NCBI RefSeq assembly: GCF_018139625.1
Contig: NZ_JAGSOH010000017.1
Location: 21,179-85,178 of the forward strand
Source: Actinospica acidithermotolerans
GTDB lineage: Bacteria; Actinomycetota; Actinomycetes; Streptomycetales; Catenulisporaceae
Direction: 5' to 3'
DNA: 64,000 nt
Made by a program: the position numbers and the translations under genes. Shown here one piece after another: positions 60,484 through 64,000 of this stretch; positions within the stretch are counted from its first letter, which is position 1; each line of letters starts with the position of its first letter. Under the pieces are notes generated by a model. The model did not search any database. It was not told the DNA's origin and worked only from the letters and a program-made list of their open reading frames with translations.

Positions 60484-61329
60484 ATGCGCTTCGGATTCAA
60501 GACCAGCCCGCAGAACACGTCCTGGTCCGCGATGCTCGACCTCTGGCGGGCCGCCGACGAGATCGAGATCTTCGAATCAGGCTGGACCTCGGACCACTTA
60601 TACGTACAGCACGGCGCGGATCCCGCGGGCGGCCGCCTCGAAGGCTGGATCGTGCTGACCGCGCTCGCCCAGGCCACCCGGCGCCTGCGGCTCGGCACGC
60701 TCGTCACCGGAATCCCGTACCGGCACCCCGGCATCCTGGCCGCCATGGCGGCCACGCTCGACATCGTCTCGGGCGGCAGGCTCGAACTCGGCATCGGCGC
60801 CGGCTGGGACGAGGAGGAGGCGGGCGCCCACGGCCTCGCGCTCGGCTCGCCGCGCGTCCGCAGCGACCGCTTCGAGGAGGCCTGTCAGGTGCTCATCAGC
60901 CTGCTTTCACCCGATCAGCCCACCACCGACTTTCACGGCACCTACTACGACCTCACCAACGCACGCTGCGACGCTACGCCGATTCAGCGACCTCACCCGC
61001 CGGTCGTGATCGGCGGCAACGGTGAGAAGCGCACGCTGCGCACCGTCGCCCGCTACGCCCAGCACTGGAACTTCGAGGGCCCTGGGCCCGCGGCCTTCAG
61101 CCACAGCCGCGACGTCCTGTACCGGCACTGCGCCGCCGAGAAGCGCGATCCCGCCGAGATCACGCTCTCCGTACAAGTGCGCCACACGGGTGACGCGGTC
61201 GAGACGGCGGCGAACGCAGCCGCGTTCGGCGCTGCGGGTGCCGACCTCGCGATCATCTATCTGCCGCCGCCCTACGACGAGTCAATGCTGGCGCCGCTGG
61301 CCGCCGCGCTGTCCGACGTCGCGCACTGA
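60484..61329 (+). CDS. LLM-class (F420-dependent) flavin-type oxidoreductase
   Basis: 281 residues in a luciferase-like TIM barrel. WTSDHLY is the start of the cofactor site, RLRLGTLVTGIPYRHPGILA, LDIVSGGRLELGIGAGW and RPHPPVVIGGNGEKRTLRTV are the standard LLM blocks. In actinobacteria this class mostly uses F420H2. Substrate unknown. The gene is alone, with convergent NUDIX gene 46 bp downstream. Confidence 0.9.
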   Translation: MRFGFKTSPQNTSWSAMLDLWRAADEIEIFESGWTSDHLYVQHGADPAGGRLEGWIVLTALAQATRRLRLGTLVTGIPYRHPGILAAMAATLDIVSGGRLELGIGAGWDEEEAGAHGLALGSPRVRSDRFEEACQVLISLLSPDQPTTDFHGTYYDLTNARCDATPIQRPHPPVVIGGNGEKRTLRTVARYAQHWNFEGPGPAAFSHSRDVLYRHCAAEKRDPAEITLSVQVRHTGDAVETAANAAAFGAAGADLAIIYLPPPYDESMLAPLAAALSDVAH

Positions 61330-61375
61330 GCAGGGCGTACCACGCGAGGCACACCGCGCCGTCAGCCGGCCATCG

Positions 61376-62227
61376 TCAGCCGGTCAAATCAATCGGCCAG
61401 ACGAGCCAGAATCCGTCCGGCCGCTGCTCCACACCGGCGATGATCGGCATGAGCGAGCGGTCCGGGGCCGCCGCGAGTGCCGCCGCGGCGCTCGGGAACG
61501 CGGCGAGCTGACGGAGCGTCGTGATCGTCGGGGGAAGCATCGAGACCGTGCCCGCCGCGTGATCCGCGATGGCCTGGGCGGCGGACGTCCAGACGGTGGT
61601 GTCGGCCTCGCCCGACACGTCGCGCGCGTGCTGGCCCGGCGGCAGCGACGCGACGAAGAACGCCGTGTCGTAACGGCGCGGCTCGAATTCGGGCGTGACC
61701 CAGCGCGACCAGGCCCCGAGCAGGTCCGTACGCAGCACGAGTGAGCGACGCGTGAGCAGTTCGCTGAGCGAGAGTTCGCGGGTCTCCAGCGCGCGGCGAT
61801 CCGCCTCCCACTCGTCGTCGGCGGTGGATTCGACGACTGACGTGGGGGAGGGCCCGGCGAACAGCACGCCGGTCTCCTCGAACAGCTCGCGCACCGCGGC
61901 GCAGACCAGGGCGCGGGCGTCGGCGGCCGAGCAGCCGAAGCGCGCGCCCCATTCCTCGGCTGACGGCCCGGCCCACGCCACGGACGCGTCCGAGTCACGC
62001 GGATCGACCCGGCCGCCGGGGAACGCGTAGCGGCCCCCGGCGAAGGACATCGTCGTGGCGCGCTTCAGGAGGTAGATCTCCGGCGCACCCGACGCGCCGT
62101 CAGCAGGCGGCCGCAGCAGGACGACGGTCGCGGCCAGCCGGGCCGGTTCGGGCGTCAGCCGTCCGGCCAGGAACTCGGCGATCCGGTCCGACCACTCCGG
62201 CAGCGCCGGAAAATCCGCACTTCCCAC
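61376..62227 (-). CDS. NUDIX hydrolase
   Basis: 283 residues. The Nudix region begins AFPGGRVDPRDSD and continues CAAVRELFEETGVLF (REXXEE helix). The ~30-residue insertion between the Gly loop and the helix is typical of the NUDT19/NUDT7-like CoA/acyl-CoA pyrophosphatase group. Start GTG 62227, three bases after the stop of the upstream GNAT gene. The product would cleave a nucleoside-diphosphate-linked compound. Confidence 0.9.
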   Translation of the reverse strand: MGSADFPALPEWSDRIAEFLAGRLTPEPARLAATVVLLRPPADGASGAPEIYLLKRATTMSFAGGRYAFPGGRVDPRDSDASVAWAGPSAEEWGARFGCSAADARALVCAAVRELFEETGVLFAGPSPTSVVESTADDEWEADRRALETRELSLSELLTRRSLVLRTDLLGAWSRWVTPEFEPRRYDTAFFVASLPPGQHARDVSGEADTTVWTSAAQAIADHAAGTVSMLPPTITTLRQLAAFPSAAAALAAAPDRSLMPIIAGVEQRPDGFWLVWPIDLTG

Positions 62228-62230
62228 TGC

Positions 62231-62782
62231 TCACTCACTCAGTTCCGGCACGGACACGTCGGCCCATGCGATGCGCAGCTTGGCCGGGGTGCCGGCCAGC
62301 CTGCCCGTGGTCCCAGGCGGTGCCGTGACCAGCGTCTTCTCGACGCACGCGCCGCCCATCGACGCATAGAACCGCTGCGCGCTCAGGTTCTGTTCCAGCA
62401 CCCACAGATACATCCGGGAGTGGTCCGCCGCCCGATCGGCCACCACGGCGGCGGCCTTGCGCAGCAGCACCCGGCCCAGCCCCGATCGCTGCCGATCATG
62501 CCGCACGTGCAGGTTGTCGACAAGGCTGCCCCAGCGAGCGTCGTCGTCGAGGGCCACGTGCACGAACGCGGCCAGGCCGTTCCCATCGTCTACGACGAGC
62601 GTCCCGCTGTGACCCGGCGCCGACATCCGCGCAGTCCACACCGCAAGCCGGTCGGACAGGATGTCGCCGTCCAGGTACGCGTCCGAGTAGGCGCCCCGAT
62701 AGAACCGCCGCCAGCTGTCCGCGTGCAGCAGCGCGATCTGCTCGGCATCGTCGGCCACGGCCGTGCGCACTTCCAACGCCAC
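62231..62782 (-). CDS. GNAT acetyltransferase
   Basis: 183 residues. VRTAVADDAEQIALLHADSW is the N-terminal GNAT helix, VDNLHVRHDRQRSGLGRVLL is the A motif, and LWVLEQNLSAQRFYASMGG is the B motif. Start GTG 62782 has GAGGG 5 bases upstream. It lies 10 bp after the FCD remnant and 3 bp before the NUDIX gene; all three are probably one transcript. Confidence 0.88.
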   Translation of the reverse strand: MALEVRTAVADDAEQIALLHADSWRRFYRGAYSDAYLDGDILSDRLAVWTARMSAPGHSGTLVVDDGNGLAAFVHVALDDDARWGSLVDNLHVRHDRQRSGLGRVLLRKAAAVVADRAADHSRMYLWVLEQNLSAQRFYASMGGACVEKTLVTAPPGTTGRLAGTPAKLRIAWADVSVPELSE

Positions 62783-62792
62783 GTTCGCCCTC

Positions 62793-63068
62793 TCAGTCGG
62801 TCGCCGGATCGGCGGCCGGCCGCAGCAGGCTGAGCGAGAACCTGATCTCGTCCGCCAGCACCGCCGCGGCGCGGTCCGAATCGCCGTCGCGCATGGCCTC
62901 GACCAGGCCCGCATGCGCGGCGTGCCCGATGTTCTCATCGCCGCGGGCGATCAAGCGACAGGTTTCGACGATGCCCTCGCGCAGCGCGGGCACGAACTGG
63001 TCGAACAGGTCGGTCAGCACCGCAGCCTGCTCGACGAGCAAGCTGGGCCGCAGCGAACGGAGACTCAC
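62793..63068 (-). pseudogene. FCD-domain fragment of a GntR-family regulator
   Basis: 91 residues matching only the C-terminal part of an FCD ligand-binding domain (LLVEQAAVLTDLFDQFVPAL, then IARGDENIGHAAHAGLVEAM, then RDGDSDRAAAVLADEI). The winged-helix DNA-binding domain is missing, so it cannot act as a normal GntR repressor. It may be the relic of a truncated gene. No frame on the preceding sequence restores the N terminus. Start GTG 63068 is uncertain. Confidence 0.6.
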
Positions 63069-63091
63069 GCCCCAGTTCTACCACCGGCCGT

Positions 63092-63283
63092 TCAGACCGC
63101 CGGCGGCAGTTCGCCGACGTCGTCCAGCGAGCGACGGACGAGCACGGGGGCGAGCTGGCGCCGGCGGACCTGTACGCACTCTTCCGTGATACCTATGGTG
63201 ACCAAGGCTTGCCGCGAAGCTGCGACGGCCGCGTGGTAGGCCGGGAACAGGCCTCCTGAACACAGGGGAGTGGGAGCTGCCAT
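63092..63283 (-). CDS. Possible small protein overlapping the epimerase start
   Basis: 63 residues (LFPAYHAAVAASRQALVTIG, ITEECVQVRRRQLAPVLVRR). Its ATG (63283) overlaps the start of the rightward epimerase gene by 2 bp on the opposite strand. No family recognised. It could be real or a high-GC shadow. Confidence 0.35.
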   Translation of the reverse strand: MAAPTPLCSGGLFPAYHAAVAASRQALVTIGITEECVQVRRRQLAPVLVRRSLDDVGELPPAV

Positions 63284-64000
63284 GCGAGTTCTGGTTGCGG
63301 GGGCGACGGGAGCGATTGGCCGCCTGCTGGTGCCGATGTTGCTGGCGGACGGTCATGAGGTCGCCGGCACGTCTCGTTCGGCCGAAGGAGTGAAGGCGGT
63401 CGACGCCCGAGGCGCCCGCGGCATCCAGATGGACGCCCTCGACGCCGAATCGGTGAACGCCGCGTTCCAGGCCTACCGCCCCGAGATCATCGTCCACCAG
63501 CTCACTGCCCTCGGCGAGCGCGACTTCGCCGCCAACTCCCGCCTCCGCATCGAGGGCACGCGTCACCTGGCTGACGCCGCCCTCGAAGTCGGCGCGCGAA
63601 AGATGGTCGCGCAGTCGATCTCGTGGGTGTACGAAGCCGGAGACACCCCCGCCGCCGAGACCGTCCCACTCGACGAATCCCCGGAACGCTCCCGCATGAT
63701 GGCCGGCGTCAAGGCCCTCGAAGCCGAATCCGCCCGCCTGCCCGAGCACGTGGTCCTGCGCTACGGCCTCCTCTACGGTCCCGGCACCTGGCACGAGCGC
63801 GGCGGCTACGTAGCCCGGCAACTCCGCGAACACGCCATCACCGCGAACGACGGCGTCTCCTCCTTCATCCACGTGGAAGATGCCGCCCGCGCCGCGGTGG
63901 CAGCACTCGAATGGCCCAACGCCACCGTCAACATCGTCGACGACGACCCCGCTCCCTCCCGCGAATGGCTCACCGCCCTAGCCGCCGCCTTCGGCGAGCC
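63282..64000 (+). CDS. NAD-dependent epimerase/dehydratase-type extended SDR (partial)
   Basis: 239 residues are visible and the frame runs off the window. The Rossmann start is MRVLVAGATGAIGRLLVPML. EIIVHQLTALG, the RIEGTRHLADAA helix and LRYGLLYGPGTW are typical of the extended/atypical SDR family. The YxxxK position reads MMAGVKALEAE: Lys is present but Tyr is replaced by Met. GGGGAG and GGGAG precede the ATG at 63282. SFIHVEDAARAAVAAL is the conserved substrate-side block. It likely binds NAD(P)H and acts on a small carbonyl or nucleotide-sugar-like compound. Confidence 0.85.
   Translation, partial: MRVLVAGATGAIGRLLVPMLLADGHEVAGTSRSAEGVKAVDARGARGIQMDALDAESVNAAFQAYRPEIIVHQLTALGERDFAANSRLRIEGTRHLADAALEVGARKMVAQSISWVYEAGDTPAAETVPLDESPERSRMMAGVKALEAESARLPEHVVLRYGLLYGPGTWHERGGYVARQLREHAITANDGVSSFIHVEDAARAAVAALEWPNATVNIVDDDPAPSREWLTALAAAFGE

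Noticed and set aside
1..64000. CRISPR arrays, tRNA or rRNA genes, insertion sequences, prophage
   Set aside because: No spacer-separated identical repeats, no tRNA cloverleaf candidates, no rRNA-like stretches, and no transposase or integrase motifs were found. The tandem arrays have no unique spacers.

Overview
The window is one contiguous piece of a high-GC actinobacterial chromosome. The coding sequence has strong G/C third-position bias, many GTG starts, 4-base ATGA/GTGA gene overlaps and several apparently leaderless promoters (TANNNT about 6-7 bases before a start codon). The secreted set includes a G1 glutamic peptidase and an S53 sedolisin-type peptidase, both families usually active at acid pH. 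Together with chitinase and pectinases this suggests a soil or plant-litter actinomycete, possibly an acid-tolerant one of the Catenulispora/Actinospica/Streptacidiphilus kind. That lineage is inference. I see no rRNA, tRNA, CRISPR array, insertion sequence or prophage.

Layout. 1-8.4 kb is housekeeping and small-molecule genes: the end of a NicO-type Ni/Co transporter, acetyltransferase, DUF4349 lipoprotein, pantothenate kinase CoaA, DUF2510 membrane protein, MOSC protein, RecQ-like helicase with a phosphoribosyltransferase-like tail, and a YbaK-type deacylase. 8.4-12.3 kb carries a remarkable single-chain ECF sigma / zinc-finger / transmembrane / CAP-domain protein, facing a TPR protein and an HTH regulator. 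12.6-20.1 kb has the G1 peptidase, a glycosyltransferase, an isochorismatase-fold protein without its catalytic cysteine, an AraC regulator, a GH18 chitinase under two DasR-type (dre) boxes, MazG-like and GNAT genes, and a PAP2 membrane protein.

20.4-37.9 kb is a plant-polysaccharide (pectin) locus of two divergent operons around a GntR/FCD regulator. The leftward operon encodes a 2-keto-3-deoxy-sugar-acid aldolase/dehydratase, an IlvD/Edd sugar-acid dehydratase, a complete binding-protein ABC importer and a GH28 enzyme. The rightward operon encodes a secreted GH28 polygalacturonase, a secreted pectin methylesterase-polygalacturonase fusion, and a full non-phosphorylative L-fucose-type route: aldo/keto reductase, lactonase, FucD/ENOSF1-type dehydratase and SDR dehydrogenase. 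Two near-identical 18-bp operator candidates lie between the divergent promoters. The proposed logic is to de-esterify and cut pectin outside, import the products, and dehydrate and oxidise the sugar acids to central metabolites.

37.9-47.5 kb has a small membrane protein, a MerR-PP2C fusion, a class A PBP, a MarR-controlled heterodimeric ABC exporter and a degenerate SDR. 47.6-54 kb has two large secreted enzymes (a PKD/Fn3 phosphoesterase and the S53 peptidase) that share a C-terminal module, plus an AIM24-like protein. 54.3-64 kb has DoxX, a 12-bp-period minisatellite, a YtrA-type GntR/ABC operon, a membrane-anchored HTH-like protein, an LPG-synthase-like membrane protein, an F420/LLM oxidoreductase, NUDIX and GNAT genes, an FCD-domain remnant and a partial NAD-epimerase running off the end.

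Three unusual repeat tracts stand out. Two tandem arrays (122-124 bp x4 at 5028-5516; 93 bp x5 at 10025-10489) each duplicate a gene-gene junction. The third is a 410-bp minisatellite of about 34 12-mers at 54964-55373.
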